From Hyphomicrobiales bacterium (GTDB lineage Bacteria; Pseudomonadota; Alphaproteobacteria; Rhizobiales; Rhizobiaceae): a stretch of DNA of 64,000 nt. Below are positions 40,273-49,999 of this stretch, piece after piece. The stretch spans positions 1-64,000 of the forward strand of contig UCGV01000003.1 of NCBI GenBank assembly GCA_900471925.1, read 5' to 3'. A model generated the notes under the pieces. That model was not told the DNA's origin and made no database searches. It was given only the letters and a program-made list of their open reading frames with translations. Position 1 is the first letter of the stretch; the number at the start of each line of letters is the position of its first letter. Both the position numbers and the translations under genes were made by a program.

Positions 40273-43200
40273 TCACTGGGCGCGCACACCTGGCAGCTGG
40301 TCGAAATTGAGCTGTCCGGGCGGCAGGGGCTGTTCAGAGCGACGTGCGGCCTCAGCTTCGGCGGCGGCTTTTGCCTGCGCATCGGCTTCCGCCTTGGCGC
40401 GTGCGGCATCTTCGGCCGCTGCCTGTGCCTCGGCTGCGGCCTTGCGTTGCGCGGCATCCTGCGCCAATGCCCTCAGCCGCGCCTCCTCAGCCTTCCGCTG
40501 CTCCTCGATCGCAGCGGCTGCTGCCCGTTCGGCACCGTTGAAGCGATAGAGCGCTACTTCGCGTCGCAGCCGCTGCTTCTCCAATACGTTGGTCTGCAAC
40601 CGCTCCACGCGGCGTCTCTCGCGCTCGAAGGCGCGCAGCGAGAGAAAGCTGGTGATATCAGTCACATCCATCGTCTTGCCGGGTGAGGCAAGCAGGCCGG
40701 AGAAATTCAGCCGAACACCCGGTTCCGCACCCGAAAGCGCCTCTGTACCGGGATTGAACCCGATGCCGAGCGTCGCGCTGATGCGCTCCTGCGGCAGCTC
40801 GATCTGCGCGTCGGCGGTCAGATGCGCCAGATCGTTGGCGACGCTGACATTCTGGATCCGCAGCGTGCCATCCGTCACGTTGAAGGGAATATTGAGCGGC
40901 GGCAGCTTCGCCTCACCATTGTTGAGCAGCGTCTCGACGATCGGATGCACCTTGCCGGCATTGATCTGGTCCTGCATCGGATCGGTGGCCGCCAGCAACG
41001 GCGCCAGTATTGCGAGGTTCAGCCCGCGAACGCTCGTCTCGCCAAGACGGACTTCGCCCGACCCATTCAGCGAGCTGGCAATCTCCGAAACCGTCTTTCC
41101 GGAGGCTTCAAGCGTCAGTGACATGCCGAACTTGCCATTAGCGACAGGAGCGCCGTCGCGCGGCCAGATGACGCCGCCGAGATCGGAATCGGCAAGCACC
41201 AGCTTCGATTGCAGGAAGCCGGTGCCATTGGCATTGGTGAAGAGCAGGTTGCCGGAGAGCGAGCCGCCATCCCATCCGCCCGCCATATTGTTGAGCTGCA
41301 GATCGTCACCCTTGTAGGCGACATCGGCGGTGAAATCGTTGACAGCCGTATTGAAGATACCAGGCCAGAACTGCTTGGCGGTCAGCTTCAGATTGACGTC
41401 GAGATCGCGGAAAAGCGGCTGCCCCAGGGCGGCCGTCGTCAGCTGCCCGTTGGTCGGGTCGTTGATCTGGCCGAACACCGCCTCGCCAAGCCAGCCGAGA
41501 TCGGCCTTCGCAAGCGAAAGCGTACCCGTCGCCGCCGTCTTCGCCGCCTTGCGGTCGAAGGTCAGCGCACCGGAAAACTCATTGTCTGCGGCATGGCCCT
41601 TGAGATCGGCGAAGACCACCTTGTCGGCATCGATGGTCGCATTGGTCTGGAGCCCGAAGGGCAGCCCGGTGCCGAGTTGCGGCAGGGCGATACCGTTCAT
41701 GACGAGATAGGGATCGAGATCGGCACTGTCGAGCGAGATGGCGACATTGCCGTTCATGAACGTATCGGGCCGCACATCGACCTTGCCGTTCGCCGTAAAC
41801 GAGGTCCGGTCGGTCGCGAATGTCAGGGCGGCATCGGCCGGGTCGTTGCCCGCCGCCGTCACCTTCAGCGTCATGCGGCCATTGGCGCCGGCATCGACCG
41901 GCAGCGGATCGAGACCCGCCTGCCCGAACAGGATCGAGGGAACGGCATTGTCGAGCGTCGCTTCCAGCGTCGTCGTACCGTTGCCGGTCAGCGCCAGAAG
42001 GTCGGACATGCGATAGTCGAGGTTGAGGCGACTGCCGTTCGTCACGCCCGCCAGCGTCACCGCCAGCGCATTGCCGTCATCGCCGCCGAGTGTGAGCGCG
42101 CCGCGCAACGCCGTATTACCGTACCAGCCGGCGTTTCGCACGAGCCGGTCCAAGACCGGGTGATGCGGCAGATGCTCGCGCAGCATGGCGAAGAAGGAGC
42201 CGGGATCGGCGGACTTGAAGGTGATTTCGCCCGTGCCCTTGTAGTCGAGCAGCGAGCCCTCCGCCTTGCCCGTCGCCGTCAGTTCGGCGCCGGCGAGGTT
42301 CTTGATTGCCAGCCGGTCGACGGAAAGTGCGCCATCGGCAAGCGTGAACGTTGTCTCGACATTGTCGGCCTGCACGCCGAAGGCCGTGAACTTCTCGGCC
42401 TTGAGCTGTGCGGCGATCTTGTGATCGAGAACATTGTCGCCGGCATCCTGGCCGGTGAAGAGACCGGTCAGGGCGCGCAGCGCATCGAGATCCAGCGTGT
42501 CGCCGCTCAGCGCGACCGATAGCGACGGCGTCTGGCCATTGGTCGTCTGCCGTTCCAGGCGACCCTTCAGCGTTGCGCCGCCGATCGCCACTTCCAGGTT
42601 TTCGAAGCGCTGCAGATCATGCGTCAGGCTGACATTGGCCGAAAAGCCTGCCTGCCGCAGCTGGCGGATGGCGGGATCGACCGAGCCGGCGAGCCATGAG
42701 GCAAGCCCGGTCGGCTGGTTGGAGGCGACGATGATCTGGCCGTTGAAAGAAGGATCGCCCGTCAGCGTCAGTTTGCCCGAGCCTTCCACCTGCGTGCGGC
42801 CGGGCAATGTTCCCACAGCATTGTCGATCGTCCAGCCGTTGCCGGCCGGCTCCAGTTCCAATGCCACGTCGCGGATCGCCGTATCGCCTGCGACGATCGC
42901 CGGCAGCCGCAACGTCGCCTTGCCCGGCACCTGCGGGATCGGCACCTGGCCAATGATGTCGAGCAGCGAGTTCAGGCGCTGGCGGGCCGAAACTCCCGGA
43001 TCGCGGTTGGTCTTGCCGGCGGCCCCCTGGTTGCCGATGCGGTTCACGTCGATCTGCTGGCCATCGGCGGTCAGCAGGAATTCCGGCGCCGTGCCGGTAT
43101 CCAGCGTCGCCTCGCCTGTTATCACGTAGGGATCGTCGGTCGGGCCGACTTCCATGCGATATTCGGGAATGCGGATGCGGTCGTTGGTCAGTTCGAAACG

Positions 43201-43989
43201 ACCCTTGAGGCGCGGCGGCGGCGCCTCGCCCTTTTCGGTCTTGCCCTCGCGGTTCTCGACCGCTGCAGAGAGCGCACCCTGATAGTTCGGCCGGCTGTCG
43301 ACGAGCTTCAGCTCGCCGTCGAGATCGACGGTAACAGGATATTTGTCCGGCACGACGCGGGTGCGCATGCGCAACACACCGTTTTCGTCAGGCTGGTTGC
43401 TCGCAATCGAGAAGCTGCCGTGTTCGCCGTCGAGCGCACCGTCGCCTTCGATCCGCCAGGGACCGGCGAGCGACTTGGCCGACATTTCGGCATTCAGCCC
43501 CGTCACGTGCCGTGAACGGCCGGACTGGTCGTCGACGAATTCGATTTCGCCGCCGTTGACATGCACATTTTCCAGAACGACGGTCTTCGCCGGAATTTCC
43601 GGCTGGCTGCCGCGCATCCAGTCCAGCGAACCGTCCTTCAGGAGCCGCAACTGCACCTTGGGATTGACGACGCGCATGTCGAAGATCAGTGCCTCGCCCG
43701 AGAGGAAGGGCGCAAGTTCCGCGTCCATGGAGAATTGTTCGACCTGCACGATCGGCTTGCCATCCGCCTCCTGGCCGACGCGCACATCATGCAGCGTCAC
43801 GGACGGAAACGGCAGCAGCCTCGCATCGACAGTGCCATGCACCGTCACCTTCTTGCCGATGATGCGGCTTGCCTGATCCTCGAAATTCTTGCGAAAATCC
43901 GTCCAGTCGATGAATAGCGGCGCCAGCAGTGCCGCAAAAAGCACTACGACGATCACTCCTCCTAGAAAGACGAGGAACCGGCCTATCAA
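40273..43989 (-). CDS. AsmA family protein
   Basis: 1238 residues. N-terminal membrane anchor (FLVFLGGVIVVVLFAALLAP, residues 5-24) followed by the AsmA domain (FIDWTDFRKNFEDQASRIIG, then VTVHGTVDARLLPFPSVTLH) and a very long beta-rich periplasmic region; a second AsmA-like segment is near residues 900-1090 (LTLEASGKTVSEIASSLNGS). The last 110 residues are an Ala/Glu/Arg-rich helix (EEQRKAEEARLRALAQDAAQ). AsmA-family proteins act in envelope lipid transport or outer-membrane assembly. It is a single-gene unit. Confidence 0.92.
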   Translation of the reverse strand: MIGRFLVFLGGVIVVVLFAALLAPLFIDWTDFRKNFEDQASRIIGKKVTVHGTVDARLLPFPSVTLHDVRVGQEADGKPIVQVEQFSMDAELAPFLSGEALIFDMRVVNPKVQLRLLKDGSLDWMRGSQPEIPAKTVVLENVHVNGGEIEFVDDQSGRSRHVTGLNAEMSAKSLAGPWRIEGDGALDGEHGSFSIASNQPDENGVLRMRTRVVPDKYPVTVDLDGELKLVDSRPNYQGALSAAVENREGKTEKGEAPPPRLKGRFELTNDRIRIPEYRMEVGPTDDPYVITGEATLDTGTAPEFLLTADGQQIDVNRIGNQGAAGKTNRDPGVSARQRLNSLLDIIGQVPIPQVPGKATLRLPAIVAGDTAIRDVALELEPAGNGWTIDNAVGTLPGRTQVEGSGKLTLTGDPSFNGQIIVASNQPTGLASWLAGSVDPAIRQLRQAGFSANVSLTHDLQRFENLEVAIGGATLKGRLERQTTNGQTPSLSVALSGDTLDLDALRALTGLFTGQDAGDNVLDHKIAAQLKAEKFTAFGVQADNVETTFTLADGALSVDRLAIKNLAGAELTATGKAEGSLLDYKGTGEITFKSADPGSFFAMLREHLPHHPVLDRLVRNAGWYGNTALRGALTLGGDDGNALAVTLAGVTNGSRLNLDYRMSDLLALTGNGTTTLEATLDNAVPSILFGQAGLDPLPVDAGANGRMTLKVTAAGNDPADAALTFATDRTSFTANGKVDVRPDTFMNGNVAISLDSADLDPYLVMNGIALPQLGTGLPFGLQTNATIDADKVVFADLKGHAADNEFSGALTFDRKAAKTAATGTLSLAKADLGWLGEAVFGQINDPTNGQLTTAALGQPLFRDLDVNLKLTAKQFWPGIFNTAVNDFTADVAYKGDDLQLNNMAGGWDGGSLSGNLLFTNANGTGFLQSKLVLADSDLGGVIWPRDGAPVANGKFGMSLTLEASGKTVSEIASSLNGSGEVRLGETSVRGLNLAILAPLLAATDPMQDQINAGKVHPIVETLLNNGEAKLPPLNIPFNVTDGTLRIQNVSVANDLAHLTADAQIELPQERISATLGIGFNPGTEALSGAEPGVRLNFSGLLASPGKTMDVTDITSFLSLRAFERERRRVERLQTNVLEKQRLRREVALYRFNGAERAAAAAIEEQRKAEEARLRALAQDAAQRKAAAEAQAAAEDAARAKAEADAQAKAAAEAEAARRSEQPLPPGQLNFDQLPGVRAQ

Positions 43990-44078
43990 GTCAGGGATTC
44001 TCCATTCGGGATTCTGTTGCCGACACTAGCGCTATTCATGCCGGGAGCAAGGGCCAAGATCATGAGATTATTCCATTT

Positions 44079-45491
44079 TCAGCCCAGATGAAAAATCTTG
44101 CCCGGATTGAGGATATTGTCGGGATCGAGCGATCGCTTGATCTGTCGCATCAGATCCACAGTGCCGCCGAGCTCCTGCTCCAGAAATGCCATTTTCCCCT
44201 GCCCTATCCCATGTTCGCCGGTGCATGTCCCGTCCATTGCCAGCGCGCGCGCATTCAACCGGGCGACGAATTCCTCAGCCGTGGCGATGCCCGCGGCACT
44301 CTTGTCGTCGAACAGAAGCTGCACATGGAAGTTCCCGTCGCCCGCATGGCCGACGATCGGCGCCAGCAAACCGTTTGCCTCGATATCGGCCTGCGTTTCG
44401 GCAACGCAATCCGCAAGTCGCGATATCGGAACACAAACATCGGTCGAAAGTACGGCAAGGCCGGGCGCGAGCGCCCGCACCGACCAATAGGCTTCATGGC
44501 GCGCTTTCCAGAGCTTGGTGCGCTCTTCCGGGCTTGCCGTCCACTTGAAGTCGCCGCCGCCGCATTCGGCCGCGATCTCTGCAAAGGCGGCCGATTGCAG
44601 CGCCACGGTTTCATCCGTGCCGTGGAATTCGAGGAAGAGCGCCGGACTCTCCTCATAGGGAAGATTGGCATAGGCGATGCTGGCGCGCATCTGTAGCGCA
44701 TCGACAAGCTCGATACGCGCCACCGGAATGCCCATCTGGATCGTCATGATAACAGCGTCGCAGGCAGCTTTTACGCTCGGGAAGGCACAGACGCCGCCGG
44801 CGATCTTCTGCGGAATGCCGTGAAGGCGCAGCGTCACCGAGGTGAGAATGCCGAGCGTGCCCTCGGCACCGACGAAAAGCCGCGTGAGGTCGTAGCCGGC
44901 CGAAGATTTGCGAGCGCGGCGCGCCGTGCGGATTTCCTCGCCGATCGCCGTCACCGCGGTCACGGCAAGCACATTGTCCTTCATCGTGCCATAGCGCACC
45001 GCATTGGTGCCGGACGCCCGCGTCGAGGTCATGCCGCCGATCGAGGCATTGGCGCCGGGATCGATCGGAAAGAACAGGCCGGTATCGCGCAGATGGATGT
45101 TCAGCGCCTCGCGGGTGATGCCAGGCTCCACCGTGCAATCAAGATCCTCAGGATTGACTTCAAGCACCCGATTCATCCGGCTGAAATCGATGGAGATACC
45201 GCCGTTCGGCGCATTGACTTGCCCCTCCAGCGACGAGCCGGTGCCGAAACCGATCACCGGCACCTTGTGATCGGCGCAGGCCCGAACGACCGTCTTCACA
45301 TCCTCGGCCGTCTCGGCAAACAGCACGCCATCGGGCAGCTGGGCGGGAATATAGGTGGTGGTATGCGCATGCTGGGCGCGGAAGGCCTGGCCGGTCTGAA
45401 AACGTTCGCCGAAGCGCTGTTTCAATATGCCGGTGACGGCTTCGATGCCTGCCTCGTTTCGTACTCCAGCCTTTGCGTCGCGCAGTGCCAT
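44079..45491 (-). CDS. FAD-linked oxidase, D-lactate dehydrogenase/GlcD-like
   Basis: 470 residues. FAD-binding type 4 domain (residues about 45-220; PVIGFGTGSSLEGQVNAPNG, GANASIGGMTSTRASGTNAV) and FAD-oxidase C-terminal domain (VGHAGDGNFHVQLL with a metal-binding His, then GTCTGEHGIGQGKMAFLEQE). Oxidises a 2-hydroxyacid, most likely D-lactate or glycolate, with electrons passed to cytochrome or quinone. Start: ATG at 45491, since AGGGAG precedes it. It is downstream of an aldo/keto reductase on the same strand with a gap of 101 bases. Confidence 0.9.
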   Translation of the reverse strand: MALRDAKAGVRNEAGIEAVTGILKQRFGERFQTGQAFRAQHAHTTTYIPAQLPDGVLFAETAEDVKTVVRACADHKVPVIGFGTGSSLEGQVNAPNGGISIDFSRMNRVLEVNPEDLDCTVEPGITREALNIHLRDTGLFFPIDPGANASIGGMTSTRASGTNAVRYGTMKDNVLAVTAVTAIGEEIRTARRARKSSAGYDLTRLFVGAEGTLGILTSVTLRLHGIPQKIAGGVCAFPSVKAACDAVIMTIQMGIPVARIELVDALQMRASIAYANLPYEESPALFLEFHGTDETVALQSAAFAEIAAECGGGDFKWTASPEERTKLWKARHEAYWSVRALAPGLAVLSTDVCVPISRLADCVAETQADIEANGLLAPIVGHAGDGNFHVQLLFDDKSAAGIATAEEFVARLNARALAMDGTCTGEHGIGQGKMAFLEQELGGTVDLMRQIKRSLDPDNILNPGKIFHLG

Positions 45492-45592
45492 GCCCTTGAT
45501 CTCCCTGCATTCCACAGCCTGCTACAGCATCTGTAGCAGGCCGGGTATGAGGCAAGTCCAGGCGGCTGTCCAGCCGGGATTCCGGGAAGATT

Positions 45593-46645
45593 TTATCCCA
45601 TCTTTATTTCAGGGACGGCCGGCGGGTTGAGCCGCGCGAAGCCTTCCTGTCGGTAGTAAGGGAAATAGGGATAGGGCGGCGTCGCGGCGCTGACCGCATC
45701 CAGCCGGCCGATCTGCTCCTGCGTCAGGCTCCAGTCGATGGCGCCGAGATTCTGCCTGAGCTGTTCCTCGTTGCGCGCGCCGATGATGACGCTTGACACC
45801 GTGGGGCGGCCGATCAGCCAGTTGATGGCGATCTGCGGCACCGTTTTGCCGGTCTCGCCGGCAATCTCGTCCAGCACATCGACGATATCATAGAGCTTCT
45901 CATCGTCGACAGGCGGGCCATACTCCGCCGTCTGATGCAGACGGCTTCCCTCGGGAAGAGCCGCGCCACGTCGGATCTTGCCGGTCAGCCGTCCCCAGGC
46001 GAGCGGGCTCCAGACCAGCGCTCCGACATTCTGGTCTGCGGCAAGCGGCATCAACTCCCATTCGTAGTCGCGGCCCGCGAGCGAATAATAGACCTGATGG
46101 GCAACGTAGCGCGGATAGCCATAGCGTCCGGAGACAGCGAGCGATTTCATCAGCTGCCAGCCGGAAAAGTTGGAAACGCCGACATAGCGAACCTTGCCGG
46201 ATGTCACGAGCCCGTCGAGTGTCGACAAGACCTCCTCAACCGGCGTGGACGCGTCGAAGGCATGAAGCTGCAACAGGTCGATATAGTCAGTGCCGAGCCG
46301 GCGCAACGCATCTTCGGTCGCGCGGATCAGCCGTGCGCGCGACGTGCCCCAATCACCGGGCCCCTCGCCCATCGGCAGCGCCGTCTTTGTCGAGATCAGC
46401 ACCGCGTCGCGCCGGCCGGAGACCGCCTGCCCCAGCACCTCCTCGGAAGCACCGGCCGAATAGACGTCAGCCGTATCGAACAGCGTGACACCCGCCTCGA
46501 GGCAGATATCCACCATGCGCCGCGCTTCTTGCGCATCCGTCGTGCCCCAGGCGCCGAAAAGCGGCCCGCTGCCGCCGAAGGTACCGGCGCCGAAGCTCAA
46601 AACCGGCACCCTGAGGCCCGATGCACCGAGATTTCTGTATTCCAT
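45593..46645 (-). CDS. Aldo/keto reductase
   Basis: 350 residues. AKR fold with catalytic residues D57, Y62, K87 and H128 (LFDTADVYSAGASEEV, ISTKTAL, LLQLHAFDAS) and the C-terminal NADPH-binding region SSVIIGARNEEQLRQNLGAI. Resembles the large YajO/Tas-type subgroup. Substrate unknown. AGGAGAG precedes the ATG. It is divergent from the LysR gene at 46740, which is the likely regulator. Confidence 0.92.
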   Translation of the reverse strand: MEYRNLGASGLRVPVLSFGAGTFGGSGPLFGAWGTTDAQEARRMVDICLEAGVTLFDTADVYSAGASEEVLGQAVSGRRDAVLISTKTALPMGEGPGDWGTSRARLIRATEDALRRLGTDYIDLLQLHAFDASTPVEEVLSTLDGLVTSGKVRYVGVSNFSGWQLMKSLAVSGRYGYPRYVAHQVYYSLAGRDYEWELMPLAADQNVGALVWSPLAWGRLTGKIRRGAALPEGSRLHQTAEYGPPVDDEKLYDIVDVLDEIAGETGKTVPQIAINWLIGRPTVSSVIIGARNEEQLRQNLGAIDWSLTQEQIGRLDAVSAATPPYPYFPYYRQEGFARLNPPAVPEIKMG

Positions 46646-46739
46646 GATCGCTCTCCTGTTTTCCGAATGGAGAGATAGACCCGGTTAGTACGATGATATA
46701 GATTGCGTAAATGCATTTCATCTGTGATTTGAATTCATC

Positions 46740-47642
46740 ATGAGCCGCCAGGACATCAACCGATCGGGCGAGATGGAAGTCTTCGTCAGCGTTGTCGAGC
46801 GCGGCGGCTTCACCGCCGCCGCCGAGGTCAGGCGCATGACGCCATCGGCCGTGAGCAAACTCGTTGCCCGGCTGGAGGCCCGGCTCGGCGCCCGCCTCGT
46901 CAACCGCTCCACCCGTAAGCTGCAACTGACGCCGGAAGGCTGCGCCTTCTATGAGCGCAGCGTGGCAATCCTTGCCAACATATCGGAGGCGGAGCGTTTC
47001 GCCTCGGCGGGCGAGCAGGCGGCGGGCCGCATCGCAATCAACACCAGCGGCTCCTTCGGCAATCATGTCCTGGCACCGATGGTTCCGGCTTTCATGGCCG
47101 AGCATCCTCACGTCACACTCGATATCACCCATACCGACAAGGTAATCGACCTGCTGCAGGAACGCGCCGATGTCGCCATTCGCGCCGGCCCGCTGAAGAA
47201 TTCGAGCCTGATCGCCCGCAAGCTCGGCGCCGCCAGAAAGATCATCGTTGCCTCGCCTGACTATCTCTCACGGCATGGAAAACCGTGCTCAGTCGCAGAC
47301 CTGCAAGATCACCGCCGCATAGGCCTGTCCTATGCCCGCGCACTGGAAGGCTGGCCCGTCATCGACAATGGCGAGACGATCGCTGACCCGGTGACGCCGG
47401 GCCTGCAGGTCGGCGATGGCGAGGCCATGCGCTATCTGGCGCTGTCGGGCGCCGGCCTTGCCCGCATGACGGAATTCACCGTCCTCGGCGATATCGCCGC
47501 CGGCCGGCTCGTTCCGCTGCTGGAAGAGTTCAATCCAGGCGATCGGGAAGAGTTTTATGCCGTCTATATCGGTCAGGGCGGACCGCTGCCGGCGCGCGTT
47601 CGCGCCCTGCTTGATTTCCTTGCGAAACACACCCGAATTTAA
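46740..47642 (+). CDS. LysR family transcriptional regulator
   Basis: 300 residues. N-terminal winged helix at about residues 10-70 (FTAAAEVRRMTPSAVSKLVA, LEARLGARLVNRSTRKLQLT) and a C-terminal periplasmic-binding-like co-inducer domain. No strong ribosome binding site; the start is the only ATG with a complete HTH. Divergent from the aldo/keto reductase (94-base gap), the probable target. The gene is followed by an AbrB-family membrane protein on the same strand. Confidence 0.92.
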   Translation: MSRQDINRSGEMEVFVSVVERGGFTAAAEVRRMTPSAVSKLVARLEARLGARLVNRSTRKLQLTPEGCAFYERSVAILANISEAERFASAGEQAAGRIAINTSGSFGNHVLAPMVPAFMAEHPHVTLDITHTDKVIDLLQERADVAIRAGPLKNSSLIARKLGAARKIIVASPDYLSRHGKPCSVADLQDHRRIGLSYARALEGWPVIDNGETIADPVTPGLQVGDGEAMRYLALSGAGLARMTEFTVLGDIAAGRLVPLLEEFNPGDREEFYAVYIGQGGPLPARVRALLDFLAKHTRI

Positions 47643-47800
47643 AAGCCAAAGGCGAGATTCGAGAATTGACCCCTTTGGCCCCCGGCGCCTATACCGGATC
47701 TGCGCCTGCCGGCCCTCGCAGCCGGCTCTTCATATACCGGGGCCTCCTCCCACCTTCGCCTTCGGGCTCGCTCCGGTCGAAAAGTTCGGGGACTAAAGTT

Positions 47801-48886
47801 TTGGACGCACGCAGCTTCCTTGAGAAAGCGAGCCTGCCCAAATGGGCATTGCTGCTCGCCCTGTCGGCAATTCTCGTCCTTTTTCTCGAACTTTTCGCCC
47901 TGCCCGCCTCCCTGCTGATCGGCCCGATGGTCGCGGCAATCGTGCTGGCGCTGACTGTCGGCAAGGGCCAACTGCGTGTGCCCTACTGGCCGCTTCAATT
48001 CGGCCAGGTGCTGGTCGGCCTCCTGATGGCGCGCAACATCACGCCCGATATTCTCGGCACCATGGCCAAGGACGCGCCGCTCTTCTTCGTCTTCATCGTT
48101 TCGGTCATCGCCATTGCCGCCGGCCTCGGCTGGCTGCTCACGCGCTGGCAGGTACTGCCAGGCACGACGGCCGTCTGGGGCTCCACGCCCGGCGGCGCCT
48201 CGGCCATGGTCATCATGTCGGAAGCCTATGGCGCAGATTCCCGCCTCGTCGCCTTCATGCAATATCTGCGCGTCGTCTTCGTCGCCGTCGGCGCTTCCGT
48301 CATCTCCCGCCTCTGGGTCGCAGCAGACGGCGAAGCGCCGCCGGCTGTCATCTTCTTCCCGCCGGTCGACTGGCCGGCCTTTGGCATGACGATGACCTTC
48401 GCCGCTCTCTGCTGCTACGCCGTCTTCCGCTTTCGCATCCAGGGCGGCAATATCGTCGTGCCGCTCTTCGGTGGCGCCATCCTGCAGGGCTTCGGCCTGC
48501 TGACGATCGAACTGCCGACCTGGATTCTGGCGCTGAGCTACGCGCTGATCGGCTGGAGCATCGGCCTGCGCTTCACCCGCTCGATCATCAAGCACGCCGC
48601 TCGCGCCCTGCCCCGCGTCTCCGCCTCCATCATCACCCTGATGGCGCTCTGCGGCTGCATGGCCGTCGCCCTGCACAAATTCGCCGGCATCGACCCGCTC
48701 ACCGCCTATCTCGCCACCAGCCCTGGAGGGGCGGATTCCGTCGCCATCATCGCCGCCTCCAGCGATGTCGATGTGCCCTTCGTCATGGCCATGCAGACCG
48801 GTCGCTTCCTGATCATATTGCTGGTCGGCCCCGCACTCGCCCGCTTCATCGCCCGCCGCTCCGGACTTGCGGAAAACTCCGCCTGA
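47801..48886 (+). CDS. AbrB family (ammonia-monooxygenase-like) membrane protein
   Basis: 361 residues with about ten hydrophobic segments. Two repeated motifs, GLLMARNITPDILGTMAKDA with WGSTPGGASAMVIMSEAYGA and TAYLATSPGGADSVAIIAAS, mark the AbrB integral-membrane family. The frame is open to 47666, but the first ATG-like start there lies in a repeat-like stretch and lacks a ribosome binding site. A TTG at 47801 after GGGGA is chosen. Function is not established; a role as transporter is inferred from topology. Confidence 0.8.
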   Translation: MDARSFLEKASLPKWALLLALSAILVLFLELFALPASLLIGPMVAAIVLALTVGKGQLRVPYWPLQFGQVLVGLLMARNITPDILGTMAKDAPLFFVFIVSVIAIAAGLGWLLTRWQVLPGTTAVWGSTPGGASAMVIMSEAYGADSRLVAFMQYLRVVFVAVGASVISRLWVAADGEAPPAVIFFPPVDWPAFGMTMTFAALCCYAVFRFRIQGGNIVVPLFGGAILQGFGLLTIELPTWILALSYALIGWSIGLRFTRSIIKHAARALPRVSASIITLMALCGCMAVALHKFAGIDPLTAYLATSPGGADSVAIIAASSDVDVPFVMAMQTGRFLIILLVGPALARFIARRSGLAENSA

Positions 48887-49182
48887 GGCCCATGCTTCGA
48901 TATCGCGCGCATGACGACGTTGACCGGAAGGGCCATATCGACTAGCTATCCACCTGCAGCGGTGCCAGCCACCCTGTCGTAGGCGTTACCGTCATCCAAC
49001 GCGTCCTTTGCCGAGAAGGTCCCAGCAGGGAGAACTCGGGCAATGAAGGCGCGTGGCAGAAATTCAGTTCTTTCTCCAAAGCCATTCTCTTGACCGACCG
49101 CTTCGCGTCGGCCCCGAGAATTGTGCCGGGTTTGACGATCGCCCGTAGCCTTTCCTGAAAACGACTTGGAAGGGTTCCAACA
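48887..49182. other. Gene-free stretch between AbrB-type and SDR genes
   Basis: No frame with a family match. A minus-strand frame of 47 codons ending at 48942 was seen, but it has no ribosome binding site or recognisable domain. AAGGG seven bases before 49183 serves the SDR gene. Confidence 0.35.
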
Positions 49183-49938
49183 ATGAAAATGACTGATAAC
49201 ACCATCCTCATATCAGGCGGCACGAGCGGCATCGGGCGCGCGCTCGCAGAAGCATTTCATGACAGGGGAAATCGCGTCATCGTCACCGGACGGCGGCAGG
49301 ATTTGCTTGCCGACATTGTCGAGAAGCGACCTGGTATGGTTGCCATGCACCTCGATCTGAATGATCACAATTCCCTGGCGCGGGTCGCCGGCGATGTTGC
49401 CGATCGCTTCGCCGACCTCAACGTGCTGATCGCAAATGCCGGCATCTCCCGAACCGAGGATATGACGGCGAACGATTGGGATGTGGTGGAAGCCGAAGCG
49501 ATCGTGGAGACCAACATCCTCAGCGTGCTGCGCACCATCGCGGCCTTTCTCCCGATCGTGAAGCGGCAGCCGAGCGGTACCATCATGGCGACAAGTTCCG
49601 CGCTCGCCTTCCTGCCCCGCGCCGATTTTCCCGCCTATTGTGCAAGCAAGGCCTTCCTGCATTCCTGGCTGACATCGCTGCGCCACCAATTGCGCAACCT
49701 GCCGGTCGAGGTGCTGGAACTGTCCCCACCCTATGTCCAGACGGAACTGACCGGCAGCGCGCAGGCCGCCGATCCGCGCGCGATGCCGCTCGCCTCTTAT
49801 ATCTCCGAGGTTATGGCAATGCTGGAGCAAGGCCGGCACCCGCGAGGTGAGCTTCTTCTCGAACAGGATCAGCCGCGCCGCTGGGCCGAGCGCGACGGAA
49901 CCTATGATCGCATATTCGCCGCCATGAACCCCGCCTGA
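49183..49938 (+). CDS. Short-chain dehydrogenase/reductase (DltE-like)
   Basis: 251 residues. Classical SDR: cofactor motif TILISGGTSGIGRALAEAF (residues 7-25), NNAG-type segment LIANAGIS, catalytic Ser in SSALAFLPRADF and Tyr/Lys in AYCASKAFLH. Resembles the DltE-type oxidoreductases. Substrate unknown. AAGGG lies before the ATG. It is convergent with the ABC exporter gene and separated from it by a strong hairpin. Confidence 0.9.
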   Translation: MKMTDNTILISGGTSGIGRALAEAFHDRGNRVIVTGRRQDLLADIVEKRPGMVAMHLDLNDHNSLARVAGDVADRFADLNVLIANAGISRTEDMTANDWDVVEAEAIVETNILSVLRTIAAFLPIVKRQPSGTIMATSSALAFLPRADFPAYCASKAFLHSWLTSLRHQLRNLPVEVLELSPPYVQTELTGSAQAADPRAMPLASYISEVMAMLEQGRHPRGELLLEQDQPRRWAERDGTYDRIFAAMNPA

Positions 49939-49948
49939 AGACAATGGG

Positions 49949-49985
49949 GCCACTTGCTCAACCAGGATTCCGTTGAGCAAGTGGC
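49949..49985. terminator. Bidirectional hairpin between SDR and ABC genes
   Basis: Perfect 14-bp arms, GCCACTTGCTCAAC (49949-49962) and GTTGAGCAAGTGGC (49972-49985), with a 9-base loop. No long T-run. Position between converging genes indicates shared termination. Confidence 0.65.
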
Positions 49986-49999
49986 GATGACTTTGCGGC

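Noticed and set aside
48942..49142. Minus-strand ORF between the AbrB-type and SDR genes
   Set aside because: No ribosome binding site, no domain, and it runs from the promoter region of the SDR gene.
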